Shown piece after piece: positions 1 through 6,691 of a stretch of DNA of 9,929 nucleotides. Within the stretch, counting starts at the first letter, position 1. Every line of letters begins with the position of its first letter. The notes beneath the pieces were generated by a model that saw only the letters and a list, made by a program, of their open reading frames with translations, made no database searches and was not told where the DNA came from. This stretch comes from Burkholderiales bacterium (lineage in GTDB: Bacteria; Pseudomonadota; Gammaproteobacteria; Burkholderiales; Casimicrobiaceae): assembly GCA_025354075.1 (NCBI GenBank), contig JANXNO010000605.1:1-9929 (forward strand), in the 5' to 3' direction. Made by a program: the position numbers and the translations under genes.

Positions 1-368
1 CCGCGAATGCCCTGGCTGCCGCCGGTGCCGAAGTTGCCCCACACGCGTTTGCGCTCAAGGTTTTGGCCCGGCGTTGGATACACGGTGGACACTTTGGCCC
101 AATCGCATTCCAGCTCTTCCGCGACCATTTGCGCGAGGCCGGTTAACGTGCCCTGACCCATCTCGGAGCGCGCGATGCGGATAACGACTTTGTCATCGGG
201 CTGCACGACCACCCAAGCGTTGACTTCGGGGATCTGCGCGGCCACGAGGCCCTGCGCGATGGCCTGTTTGTTGAGCATCGGGACGTAGAAACCGATAACG
301 AGACCCGCGGTCGTCGCTGCGCTGCCTTTCAGGAAGGTGCGGCGTGCGGGTTTGATGACGTTGCTCAT
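1..368 (-). CDS. iorB: Molybdopterin-binding large subunit of an IorB-type aldehyde/isoquinoline oxidoreductase (N-terminal part, truncated by window edge)
   Basis: Only the first 122 codons lie in the window. The protein starts [20 protein letters not shown], a twin-arginine signal (RRTFLKG) followed by a short hydrophobic stretch, so the enzyme is predicted to be exported folded to the periplasm. After it come segments typical of the xanthine dehydrogenase/IorB family: [19 protein letters not shown] near residues 69-87 and [13 protein letters not shown] at the end. The family hydroxylates aldehydes or N-heterocycles at a molybdenum cofactor and passes electrons to the [2Fe-2S] subunit. The start ATG overlaps the stop of the upstream small-subunit gene (ATGA) and is preceded by a GGGGGA ribosome-binding site, which indicates translational coupling. 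Only the small subunit is encoded before it, and the large subunit alone has a Tat signal, so the pair is probably co-exported. The substrate cannot be told; the symbol is by family resemblance only. Confidence 0.85.
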   Translation of the reverse strand, partial: MSNVIKPARRTFLKGSAATTAGLVIGFYVPMLNKQAIAQGLVAAQIPEVNAWVVVQPDDKVVIRIARSEMGQGTLTGLAQMVAEELECDWAKVSTVYPTPGQNLERKRVWGNFGTGGSQGIR

Positions 369-907
369 GCTTGTCCCCCAGCGACGTGATCAATATTCAA
401 AACAGATTTACCGAGTTCGCTGACGAGCTTAGGTTTCGCGCCGGTTTTCGCAGCGGCCATTTCGCGTGCTGCGGTGTGGATGGCAGTGCGCACGCGGTTA
501 TACGTTCCGCAGCGACAGATGTTGGTCATCGCGTCATCGATGTCCTTGTCGGTCGGGTTCGGTTTGTCCTTGATCAATGCGGTCGCGGCCATGATCATGC
601 CGGACTGACAGAAGCCACATTGCGGCACGTCGAGCGCTTGCCATGCGCGTTGCACAGGATGCGAGCCGTTGACGCTCAGGCCCTCAATGGTGGTGATTTT
701 TTGCGTTGGCTTCATGACCGCAGCAGGCATGACGCAGGAGCGTACCGGCACGCCGTCGATATGCACCGTACATGCGCCGCATTGCGCGATGCCGCAGCCG
801 TACTTGGTGCCGGTCAATCCGAGCTGCTCGCGCAGCACCCACAAGAGCGGCGTGCCCTCGTCTGCGACATAGTCCAACATCTTGCCGTTGACGTTCAATT
901 TAGGCAT
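365..907 (-). CDS. iorA: [2Fe-2S] small subunit of an IorA-type molybdenum hydroxylase
   Basis: This 180-residue protein has the two-cluster layout of the xanthine dehydrogenase small-subunit family. The plant-type ferredoxin cluster is bound by C38, C43, C46 and C58 (CGIAQCGAC, then C58). The second, helical [2Fe-2S] domain uses C97, C100, C131 and C133 (CGFC and CRC). It relays electrons from the molybdenum site of the large subunit to an outside acceptor. The ATG at 907 has an AGGAG ribosome-binding site six bases upstream. The length is slightly above the usual 150-160 residues because of a C-terminal tail after about residue 150 ([18 protein letters not shown]). It has no signal peptide of its own and overlaps the Tat-bearing large-subunit gene by four bases, so it probably crosses the membrane as a passenger. 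Family assignment is secure; the physiological substrate is unknown. Confidence 0.93.
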   Translation of the reverse strand: MPKLNVNGKMLDYVADEGTPLLWVLREQLGLTGTKYGCGIAQCGACTVHIDGVPVRSCVMPAAVMKPTQKITTIEGLSVNGSHPVQRAWQALDVPQCGFCQSGMIMAATALIKDKPNPTDKDIDDAMTNICRCGTYNRVRTAIHTAAREMAAAKTGAKPKLVSELGKSVLNIDHVAGGQA

Positions 908-934
908 GGAGCACTCCTGAAAAATCGTGCGGCA

Positions 935-962
935 ATTATCGTCTCATTGGGTGAATTTTCGA
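935..962 (-). promoter_or_regulatory. Possible sigma-70 promoter of the molybdenum hydroxylase operon
   Basis: Reading the minus strand, a -35-like TCGAAA (957-962) is followed after 16 bases by GATAAT (935-940), a five-of-six match to the -10 consensus. The -10 ends 27 bases before the ATG at 907, leaving room for a short leader with the AGGAG site. The -35 element is weak, so an activator may be needed. This is a pattern match only. Confidence 0.35.
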
Positions 963-1320
963 TTGCAGGTGCATTGGAATTGAGACGCGCAGACGTGAGC
1001 GTTTTGAGTACCGGCTTTTTCCTGAAGTGCCTGTAGATACTGGACTTGGCGGTCGATTTGCCTACATATCGACTTACTATGAAAATGTGTGAAAAGTCCA
1101 TGTTTAACGGCAATTTCAATGAAAAGCTGATGAAGGAATTTTTCCGGCTGACGTCATTCTCAGCGAAGCTGGGAATTCAGAAAGTTTGCGGTCAGAGTGC
1201 TGTGAATAGCTGATTCGGCGTGTAAGCGCTGGATGCCCGCCTGCGGCGAGCATGACGGCGGTTTTGGATTAGCAATGGGAGCCAAGTCAGTCGCAGAAAT
1301 GTGGCCGCTCGCACAACCGC

Positions 1321-1349
1321 TTGACGCAATACCAACTAGTTGGTATTGT
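1321..1349 (+). promoter_or_regulatory. Predicted sigma-70 promoter of the tetR cassette
   Basis: TTGACG (1321-1326; five of six to the -35 consensus) is followed after exactly 17 bases by TATTGT (1344-1349; four of six to the -10). The predicted transcription start would fall near 1356, only about four bases before the tetR ATG at 1360. This fits the absence of a ribosome-binding site and suggests a near-leaderless messenger. The spacer is almost wholly occupied by the operator palindrome. Confidence 0.6.
1327..1348. promoter_or_regulatory. 22-bp perfect palindrome, probable TetR autorepression operator
   Basis: The half-site CAATACCAACT is followed at once by its exact reverse complement, giving a 22-bp perfect palindrome with centre CTAG (1336-1339). 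Its size and symmetry suit a TetR-family dimer. It fills the 17-base spacer and enters the -10 hexamer, so a bound repressor would block RNA polymerase. It ends 11 bases before the tetR start codon. I saw no second copy in the window. That its ligand is the adjacent TetR protein is inferred from position. Confidence 0.8.
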
Positions 1350-1359
1350 TCGCCTGAAC

Positions 1360-2010
1360 ATGGAAAACACCTCACAAAACTCAAAGTTAAAACTCCTCGA
1401 CGCCGCCCTGCGGGTCATTCGCACCAAGGGTTATACGGCGACCACGATTGATGACATTTGCGCGGCGGCCAACCTGACCAAGGGCAGTTTTTTTCATCAC
1501 TTCAAAAGCAAGGAAGACCTTGCGCTCGCGGCGGTTGATTACTGGAACGCTATGACCGGCGGCATGTTTGCCCAGTCTGCATATCACCGGCACGCTGACC
1601 CGCGAGATCGGGTGTTGGCCTATATCGATTTGCGTGTTGAAATTTTGCAAGGTGAACTGCCCGATTTCACCTGCCTGCTCGGCACCATGGTGCAGGAAAC
1701 ATACGAGACATATCCACGCATTCGCGACGCCTGCAACGCGGGCATTTCGTCGCATGCGCAAACCATCGCCGTGGACATCGCTGCTGCAAAAGCGATCTAC
1801 ACACCGACCGCAACATGGGACGCAGAAACGGTCGCGCTGTACACGCAAGCTGTGATTCAGGGCGCGTTCATTCTCGCCAAGGCACAACGAAAAACAGAAA
1901 TCGCAGCGCAGTGCATTGGGCATTTGCGCTGCTATGTCGAAGGCTTGCTCACACCGGGCAGCCCATGTTCAAAGACCCAGTCACAACCAACCCCAAAGGA
2001 GACACCATGA
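1360..2010 (+). CDS. TetR/AcrR-family transcriptional regulator
   Basis: A 216-residue protein, normal for the family. The N-terminal DNA-binding domain covers about residues 6-55: helix KLLDAALRVIRTKGY, then the helix-turn-helix TTIDDICAAANLTKGSFFHHF and KSKEDL. The KGSFFHHF recognition-helix signature is typical of TetR proteins. The rest (about 60-205) is the helical ligand-binding and dimerisation part; it contains CLLGTMVQETYETYP, a pattern seen in a subgroup of TetR regulators. I chose the ATG at 1360, because the upstream in-frame TTG (1321) would place promoter and operator inside the gene. No ribosome-binding site precedes 1360, consistent with a leaderless or very short-leader message. 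The stop overlaps the ATG of the next gene (ATGA), so regulator and VOC protein are co-transcribed and probably coupled. Likely role: ligand-released repressor of this operon. The inducer is unknown. Confidence 0.93.
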   Translation: MENTSQNSKLKLLDAALRVIRTKGYTATTIDDICAAANLTKGSFFHHFKSKEDLALAAVDYWNAMTGGMFAQSAYHRHADPRDRVLAYIDLRVEILQGELPDFTCLLGTMVQETYETYPRIRDACNAGISSHAQTIAVDIAAAKAIYTPTATWDAETVALYTQAVIQGAFILAKAQRKTEIAAQCIGHLRCYVEGLLTPGSPCSKTQSQPTPKETP

Positions 2011-2423
2011 GAGTCGAACCGTATTTGATGTTGAGCGGGCGCACCGAAGAAGCACTCGCTTTTTACAACCTGGCGATTGGCGCAAAGACCGTCATGGTCA
2101 TGCGCTTTGACGAGAGCCCAGACCAAAATCACCCGATGCCGTTGCCACCGGACTGGGACAAAAAAATCATGCACAGCTCAATGACGGTTGGCAGCACCCT
2201 CGTGATGATGTCCGACGGCATGAGCGCCATCCCGAAAGACCTGAGCGGCATCACGCTGTCGTTAACCGCAGATGATGAAGTGCACGCCAACAAATTCTTC
2301 GACGCCTTATCGGCAGGCGGCAAAGTCTTTATGCCGCTCAGCAAAACGTTTTGGTCGCCGTGCTTCGGCATGACCAGCGACAAATTCGGCGTGAGCTGGA
2401 TGGTGACGGTTGACGCTCAATAA
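2007..2423 (+). CDS. PhnB-like VOC (glyoxalase/bleomycin-resistance fold) protein
   Basis: A 138-residue protein beginning MRVEPYLMLSGRTEEALAFY, the first beta-alpha unit of the vicinal oxygen chelate fold as found in PhnB/YjdN-like proteins. The second half carries the matching module: a strand around SGITLSLTADDEVHANKFFDALSAGG and the closing FGMTSDKFGVSWMV. This fold class includes glyoxalases, dioxygenases and antibiotic-binding proteins; despite the name, PhnB-like members have no established role in phosphonate use. The ATG at 2007 overlaps the tetR stop and is preceded by AAGGAG five bases upstream, the best ribosome-binding site in this cassette. A reading of the same frame from further upstream would overlap tetR heavily and lacks support. 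It is probably cytoplasmic. Substrate and metal dependence are unknown. Confidence 0.9.
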   Translation: MRVEPYLMLSGRTEEALAFYNLAIGAKTVMVMRFDESPDQNHPMPLPPDWDKKIMHSSMTVGSTLVMMSDGMSAIPKDLSGITLSLTADDEVHANKFFDALSAGGKVFMPLSKTFWSPCFGMTSDKFGVSWMVTVDAQ

Positions 2424-2439
2424 ATTATTGGAGAACGCA

Positions 2440-2796
2440 ATGAATTACATAGACGGATTTATCGCCGCAGTGCCCAACGCCAATAAGGACGCGTACATCG
2501 CGCACGTGAACAAGCACGCCCTCATGTTTAAGGAATACGGCGCGCTTTCTGTGTTGGACTGCTGGGGCGACGACGTGCCCGAAGGCAAGCTCACCTCGTA
2601 CACCATGGCCGTCAAACGCGAAGCCGACGAATCGGTCGTGTTCTCCTGGATTACCTGGCCGTCGAAGGACGCGCGCAACGTTGCGTGGGGGAAGATCATG
2701 CAAGACCCGCGCATGAGCCCGCAAAGCATGGGTACACCGCCGTTCGACGGCAAGCGCGTTATTTACGGCGGCTTTCAGATCATTTCTGAAGTCTGA
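2440..2796 (+). CDS. DUF1428 family protein (YbaA-like)
   Basis: A 118-residue protein starting MNYIDGFIAAVPNANKDAYI, the hallmark opening of the DUF1428 family, with the conserved ALSVLDCWGDDVPEG (about 35-49), FSWITWPSKDARN (68-80) and the end segment MGTPPFDGKRVIYGGFQIISE. The fold is a dimeric alpha-beta barrel (ferredoxin-like) in known structures of the family; no enzyme activity is established. The ATG at 2440 follows a TTGGAG ribosome-binding site. It lies 16 bases after the first VOC gene, so it is in the same operon. Genes of this family are often found beside VOC, AHSA1 and YciI-like genes, as here. It is full length and probably soluble. A weak stem-loop spans its stop codon. Confidence 0.92.
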   Translation: MNYIDGFIAAVPNANKDAYIAHVNKHALMFKEYGALSVLDCWGDDVPEGKLTSYTMAVKREADESVVFSWITWPSKDARNVAWGKIMQDPRMSPQSMGTPPFDGKRVIYGGFQIISEV

Positions 2797-2803
2797 TTCA
2801 GAA
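2784..2803 (+). repeat. Short inverted repeat spanning the DUF1428 stop codon
   Basis: TTCTGAA (2784-2790) and TTCAGAA (2797-2803) are perfect reverse complements around a six-base loop that contains the TGA stop. The stem is AT-rich and no T-run follows, so it is unlikely to terminate transcription. It could mark a mild processing or attenuation point between the second and third structural genes, or be chance. Confidence 0.3.
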
Positions 2804-2836
2804 GTTGATAACAAACATCGCGCAGAAAAATCCAAC

Positions 2837-3328
2837 ATGTCTGACGAAACACAAAACTGCTTTACCGAAGCCAACGGCGCGCACGAATTGTCAATCACTC
2901 GCTTGTTTGATGTTGCGCCTGAAAAACTTTATCGTTGCTGGACCGAACCTGCGCTGTTGATGCAGTGCTTCACGCCGCCGCCGTGGAAGACGATTCACGC
3001 CGAAACCGACGTCCGCGTGGGTGGTTCGAGCTACATCGTGATGCAGGGACCGGACGGCACCGAAATGCCCAATCGCGGCGTCTACCTTGAAGTCATTCCG
3101 AACAAGAAGCTGGTGTTCACCGATGCGTACACGTCGGCATGGGTGCCGTCGGGCAAGCCCTTCTTCACCGCCATCATCACCTTCGAAGACGAAGGCGGCA
3201 AGACGCGCTACACCGCTCGCGCACTGCACTGGACGGCTGAGGACAGCAAGGGCCATGAGGCGATGGGCTTCCACGAAGGCTGGGGCACGGTCGCCGAGCA
3301 GATGGCCGCGCTGGCGAAGACGCTCTAA
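2837..3328 (+). CDS. AHSA1/SRPBCC-domain protein
   Basis: A 163-residue protein with the START-like (SRPBCC) fold of the AHSA1 group: ITRLFDVAPEKLYRCWTEPALLMQCFTP (about 19-46), VRVGGSSYIVMQGPDG, GVYLEVIPNKKLVFTDAY (81-98), then the final strands and a C-terminal amphipathic helix GFHEGWGTVAEQMAALAKTL. The fold forms a deep hydrophobic cavity and is used for ligand binding or catalysis on small hydrophobic molecules; the Hsp90-activator name is historical for bacterial members. The ATG at 2837 has no clear ribosome-binding site, so translation may depend on the upstream gene 40 bases away. An N-terminal stretch of about 15 residues (MSDETQNCFTEANGA) precedes the domain. No catalytic residue can be assigned from the sequence. 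Confidence 0.92.
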   Translation: MSDETQNCFTEANGAHELSITRLFDVAPEKLYRCWTEPALLMQCFTPPPWKTIHAETDVRVGGSSYIVMQGPDGTEMPNRGVYLEVIPNKKLVFTDAYTSAWVPSGKPFFTAIITFEDEGGKTRYTARALHWTAEDSKGHEAMGFHEGWGTVAEQMAALAKTL

Positions 3329-3354
3329 GACGCGCTGAGAAAAAAAAGCGCATC

Positions 3355-3843
3355 ATGACGCTGCAACCCTCACACAAAGTAACGCCGTTTCTCTGGTTGG
3401 AAAAAGACGCTGAAGCGGCGGCGAATTTTTATGTATCGTTGGTGCCGCAATCGCGTATCGTTGACGTCGCGCTCTGGGGCGTTGGCTCGCCGTATCCCGA
3501 AGGCAGCGTAATGAGCGCGACACTGGATCTCGCCGGTCAGCAATACATCCTGTTCAACGGCGGCCCACACTTCAAGCTCAACGAATCGTTGTCACTGTTC
3601 GTGAGCTGCGAGGACCAGGCCGAAGTGGATCGCTACTGGGACGCACTTACCGTTGACGGCGGCGCGCCCAGTCAATGCGGATGGCTCAAAGACAAGTTCG
3701 GTGTGACATGGCAGATCGTCCCGAAAGCACTGATGCGCTTGCTCGGTGACAAGGACTCGGCAAAAGCCGGTCGCGTCATGCAGGCGATGATGGAGATGGT
3801 CAAGCTTGATGTGGCCGAGCTGGAGCGAGCTGCGTCAGATTGA
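3355..3843 (+). CDS. VOC-fold protein of the 3-demethylubiquinone-9 3-methyltransferase-like family (PF06983 type)
   Basis: A 162-residue protein with KVTPFLWLEKDAEAAANFYVSLVPQSRI (8-35), YILFNGGPHFKLNESLSLFVSCEDQAEVDRYWDAL (about 64-98) and CGWLKDKFGVTWQIVPKAL (108-126). These are the signatures of the PF06983 subgroup of VOC proteins. The common database name (demethylubiquinone methyltransferase) is misleading: there is no SAM-binding fold, and members are better seen as glyoxalase-fold proteins of unknown substrate. A C-terminal helical tail (RVMQAMMEMVKLDVAELERA) completes the usual architecture. It is the last gene of the cassette, 26 bases after the AHSA1 gene. The ATG at 3355 has only a GAGA far upstream and a run of eight A (3340-3347) just before, so its ribosome-binding site is poor. 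It ends 42 bases before the convergent cytochrome gene, with no clear terminator between. Confidence 0.9.
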   Translation: MTLQPSHKVTPFLWLEKDAEAAANFYVSLVPQSRIVDVALWGVGSPYPEGSVMSATLDLAGQQYILFNGGPHFKLNESLSLFVSCEDQAEVDRYWDALTVDGGAPSQCGWLKDKFGVTWQIVPKALMRLLGDKDSAKAGRVMQAMMEMVKLDVAELERAASD

Positions 3844-3885
3844 TCGCAGCACGGTGAATGACAACCCCAGAGCGATTGTTTTCGT

Positions 3886-6543
3886 TTAAGGAACCACACT
3901 CGTCGCCATCGCCACCTGCACCTTCCACCCCTTCGCCGCCGTGTTCGAATAGTCGACCAGGTCGGTCAGCGCGCGTAGTTGCGCGGTGGCTGGGTTGTTG
4001 CCGCCGATGGTGAAGCGGTCTTGCAGGTAGTACGGCGGGATGGACTGGTAGTTCAGTACGGCGCGCACTGACTTCACGCGTGACGCAATCGTGGCGGGCA
4101 GGCGATAGGTGACGAGGTCGCTGCCGCGGCCGTTGTAATAGCCGGGGTTGGTTGCGGTGGGCACGGCTACGGGCGTTGTCCAGCTCGCGTAGGGGCCGTT
4201 GGCGTTCCAGCCTGCGGGCGTCAGCCGGTTGTCCTTGACCGGTTTTGCCAGCCCTAAAAAGCTGGTGGTCAGCAAGCCCTGCAAATCCTTGGTGCGCGAT
4301 TCGTAAATCTGCGCGTATTTGCTGCCGGTGATGATGCGCCAATGTGGTTGCCACGTGGTCTTGCTGAACTCGGTGACCAGTGGCGTGCCGTTGTCGTCAA
4401 TCAACACGCCCTTGTCGGTGCTGCGACCGGACGACCAGATGATGTTGCCGTTGCCGTCCATCGCGGTGAACTCGATAAATGCGCGCCGGAAGCCGACGCC
4501 GGAGGGGAATTTGTGTCCGGTTTTGTTGATGACTTCAACGTCGACATCAAGTCCGTTCGCCGATTTGCGTTGTGCCCGAATTGCTACTGACGCCGACTGA
4601 CTTTGCACCTGCGCTACGGTTTCTTCGGTCGATAAATCAAGCCGTTTTTTATAGGCGAAATTGGTGGTGTCGTAATTGCGGTCGCCCGATCTTTGGTCGA
4701 CCGTGAGCCCGAGTTGATCGCCAAACTGCTTGAACATCTCCAGCACAAACACGTTCGCACCGACAAACGTGTGGCGGCCAAATTCGCTGCGTGGTTGCAT
4801 GGTGATGTCGGCGGCGGGCGCGGTGTTGGGGAACGGTTTACCGCTCAAGTCGACGTAGGTGTTGTCCTCGATATTGGCGATCTTTGCGGTGATTGGCTGG
4901 CCGTTCATGGTGCGCGGCATGTGGCATTGCTGGCAGGTCAGTGGCGTGGCACCGGGGCCGGGGGGGGCCTTGGTTTGATAGCGGCTGTTGAGCCATTCGA
5001 GATACGTGGTTTGCTCGTGCGACTTCGGTTGTTTGCCGAAACTGCTGCGGTTGTAGGTCACGTTCTTGTTGAGAATTTCGGTCTCGACCACGTGACACGA
5101 TCCGCACATCGCCGGGTCGCTGATCGCGTCGCCATGTTTGGGCGTCATGCCGACCGCGTTTTGCATCGGATAGGTCACCACATCTTTGAACGGACCAAAT
5201 ACCGTTTGCGGGCCGGTGACGTTGAAATTGCCGGTGAAGCTCGCCTGTGTGCCTAGGCCGTCCGGCGTCATGCGGTGGCAGGCGAGGCAGGAGATGCCGT
5301 CGCGCGCGAGGCCGCCGTAGGTGCCGTCTGCACCGCTTGTAGCAAGGAAGTTTTGGTGCGTGAACAGGCTGCCGGGCCGGTCAATATTGAGCTGGCGTTT
5401 GCCCATCACGCCGTGACAGGTGTAGCAGGCGTTGTCGATCTCGGCGGCGACTGAGGGGTAAGTCAGCGTCTCTGATTCTCGCTGTGCCTGAAACACCGGA
5501 TCGCGTCCGGCCAGGCCCATCAACGACGCGCCCCACTCGCCGAAGGGCGAGATGTTGCTGAGCGTGGTGGTGGGTGGCTTTTTTTGCGGTGTGTTTTGCG
5601 GCCACGACATGTTTGATTGCACGGCAAAGGCGAGGTTGCTGGCGTCGTGGCAGCCAGAGCACACGTCAGACGTGTAGAAGCGGGTCGCGCCGTTCGGGCC
5701 AACAATGACAGCGCTGTTCGCCTGCGATGGAATGTGGTTGGGGATGGTGGGCGCGGGCGCTGCAATCAGGGCCGCGCTGGTCTGTCCGGTCGCGGCGAAC
5801 TGCGCAACTCTGGCATGCAGCGAGCCGCCCATCAGACCGTTGGCTTCTGGCATCGCGGTGCCACCAAAGGTGGTTGCCAGATTGACCAGTGAAGCGAAGG
5901 TCAATTCGCGCGTGCTGGCTGAGCCGTGGCAGCCGACGCAGTTCGGATCGAAAAACTGCCCACCGAACGCGCCGTCGCCGCCGTTCTGTTTGGTCGGATC
6001 AACGTAGCCCCACAGCCAACCGTCGTAGGACGCACTTTTTTGCTTGACGATGAGCGCCCAGCCGTTGACCGCGCCGACGCTGCCGTTTGGGTTTGCGTTG
6101 TACATCTGCTTGTAGATAACGGCCCCATCCGGCACGCCGCCGGGAGGACGTCCCGCGTGCAGCCATTTGTATACCGACGGTGCGTAGTAATTGAGCACAT
6201 AGCCGTGAACCGACGCAGCGCCTGACGGCGCCAGGCCGCTCATACGCACGGCTTTGTCATGCGGCCAATTGAGCAACTGCGGGCAGCCGGCCCACATGAA
6301 AGCGGCCACGTTGGCCATTTTGTCGGCGGCCAGCGGTAGCGCGCATTCGGGCGGCAAGACGGCTGCTGTGTCCAGTGCAGTGGCTGGTGTCGTCGTTGGA
6401 AGTGGCGGCACGGCGGGTGGACTCAATGCAGTGCAAACTGAAGCGGCGGCGAAGGCGAGGGCGGCGAACCATGGCCGTGCCGCACGCGCGTTGCCAAGAT
6501 GCCGTGACCGTTTGCTACTCGGTACTTTTGGTACTTCTCGCAT
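3886..6543 (-). CDS. Exported multihaem c-type cytochrome with P460-like N-terminal domain
   Basis: An 885-residue protein with six CXXCH haem-binding motifs: CVGCH 202-206, CSGCH 295-299, CYTCH 373-377, CLACH 419-423, CGSCH 480-484 and CQQCH 537-541. A basic N-terminus plus hydrophobic stretch (about 24-41) is a Sec signal, as needed for haem attachment in the periplasm. Residues about 65-215 resemble cytochrome P460 (AVIYKQMYN, NGWALIVKQKSASYDGWLWGYVDP, closing with the first CXXCH). The other haems form a core at 295-541. The C-terminal third is beta-rich and contains NKTGHKFPSGVGFRRAFIEF (about 673-692), a motif known from several multihaem cytochromes. I chose the ATG at 6543 because GGGAG lies eight bases upstream; an in-frame GTG at 6552 would overlap that site. 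A run of eight C in the coding strand (4960-4967) lies between haems 5 and 6. The role is presumably periplasmic redox, perhaps hydroxylamine/NO-related or electron transfer; the substrate is unknown. Confidence 0.9.
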   Translation of the reverse strand: MREVPKVPSSKRSRHLGNARAARPWFAALAFAAASVCTALSPPAVPPLPTTTPATALDTAAVLPPECALPLAADKMANVAAFMWAGCPQLLNWPHDKAVRMSGLAPSGAASVHGYVLNYYAPSVYKWLHAGRPPGGVPDGAVIYKQMYNANPNGSVGAVNGWALIVKQKSASYDGWLWGYVDPTKQNGGDGAFGGQFFDPNCVGCHGSASTRELTFASLVNLATTFGGTAMPEANGLMGGSLHARVAQFAATGQTSAALIAAPAPTIPNHIPSQANSAVIVGPNGATRFYTSDVCSGCHDASNLAFAVQSNMSWPQNTPQKKPPTTTLSNISPFGEWGASLMGLAGRDPVFQAQRESETLTYPSVAAEIDNACYTCHGVMGKRQLNIDRPGSLFTHQNFLATSGADGTYGGLARDGISCLACHRMTPDGLGTQASFTGNFNVTGPQTVFGPFKDVVTYPMQNAVGMTPKHGDAISDPAMCGSCHVVETEILNKNVTYNRSSFGKQPKSHEQTTYLEWLNSRYQTKAPPGPGATPLTCQQCHMPRTMNGQPITAKIANIEDNTYVDLSGKPFPNTAPAADITMQPRSEFGRHTFVGANVFVLEMFKQFGDQLGLTVDQRSGDRNYDTTNFAYKKRLDLSTEETVAQVQSQSASVAIRAQRKSANGLDVDVEVINKTGHKFPSGVGFRRAFIEFTAMDGNGNIIWSSGRSTDKGVLIDDNGTPLVTEFSKTTWQPHWRIITGSKYAQIYESRTKDLQGLLTTSFLGLAKPVKDNRLTPAGWNANGPYASWTTPVAVPTATNPGYYNGRGSDLVTYRLPATIASRVKSVRAVLNYQSIPPYYLQDRFTIGGNNPATAQLRALTDLVDYSNTAAKGWKVQVAMATSVVP

Positions 6544-6569
6544 GTCTCGCACTCCCGTTTTCGTTGCCT

Positions 6570-6598
6570 AAAATAGACACGTATCACGCCATTGTCAT
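6570..6598 (-). promoter_or_regulatory. Candidate sigma-70 promoter of the cytochrome gene
   Basis: On the minus strand, ATGACA (6593-6598; five of six to the -35 consensus) precedes TATTTT (6570-6575; four of six to the -10) with a 17-base spacer. The predicted start lies near 6563, giving a leader of about 20 bases that contains the GGGAG ribosome-binding site. It supports transcription of the cytochrome separately from the ligase gene upstream. Confidence 0.4.
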
Positions 6599-6691
6599 TG
6601 AAGCGGCAGGCAAGATCAATCCTAATGTTCGGTTTGTACGCACTTACAGCTTCGTAGTGAATCCCTCGGCGAAACAGGGGATAACCGCAGA

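Larger units (their letters stand above)
908..1359. other. Non-coding divergent intergenic region between iorA and tetR
   Basis: This stretch of about 450 bases separates two divergent operons. No reading frame in it has family signatures or a convincing ribosome-binding site. Apart from the two promoter candidates and the 22-bp palindrome at its right end, I see a GTCTCA/TGAGAC inverted pair (941-946 and 981-986) and an isolated 8-bp TGACGTCA palindrome (1149-1156), both too short to interpret. The region is longer than two simple promoters need, so it may hold a binding site for an unlinked regulator or the remnant of a lost gene. Confidence 0.6.

Noticed and set aside
371..1036. Open frame of 221 codons on the plus strand opposite iorA
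   Set aside because: The minus strand encodes all eight cluster cysteines of the [2Fe-2S] subunit, and this frame has no recognisable domain.
1149..1156. TGACGTCA palindrome
   Set aside because: An 8-bp palindrome is expected by chance in a window this size, and it has no promoter element or partner site nearby.
1387..1923. Open frame of 178 codons on the minus strand opposite tetR
   Set aside because: It is the shadow of a well-recognised TetR protein, has no ribosome-binding site and no family features.
3844..3885. Possible bidirectional terminator between the convergent second VOC gene and the cytochrome gene
   Set aside because: Only a weak GATCGC/GCGATT pairing with a long loop is seen, and the T-rich stretch is interrupted; there is not enough for a terminator call.
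4693..5256. Open frame of 187 codons on the plus strand within the cytochrome gene
   Set aside because: It is antisense to the haem-binding core, and no domain is visible in its translation.
6543..6552. GTG at 6552 as the start of the cytochrome
   Set aside because: The GTG overlaps the only ribosome-binding site (GGGAG), whereas the ATG at 6543 has that site at good spacing.
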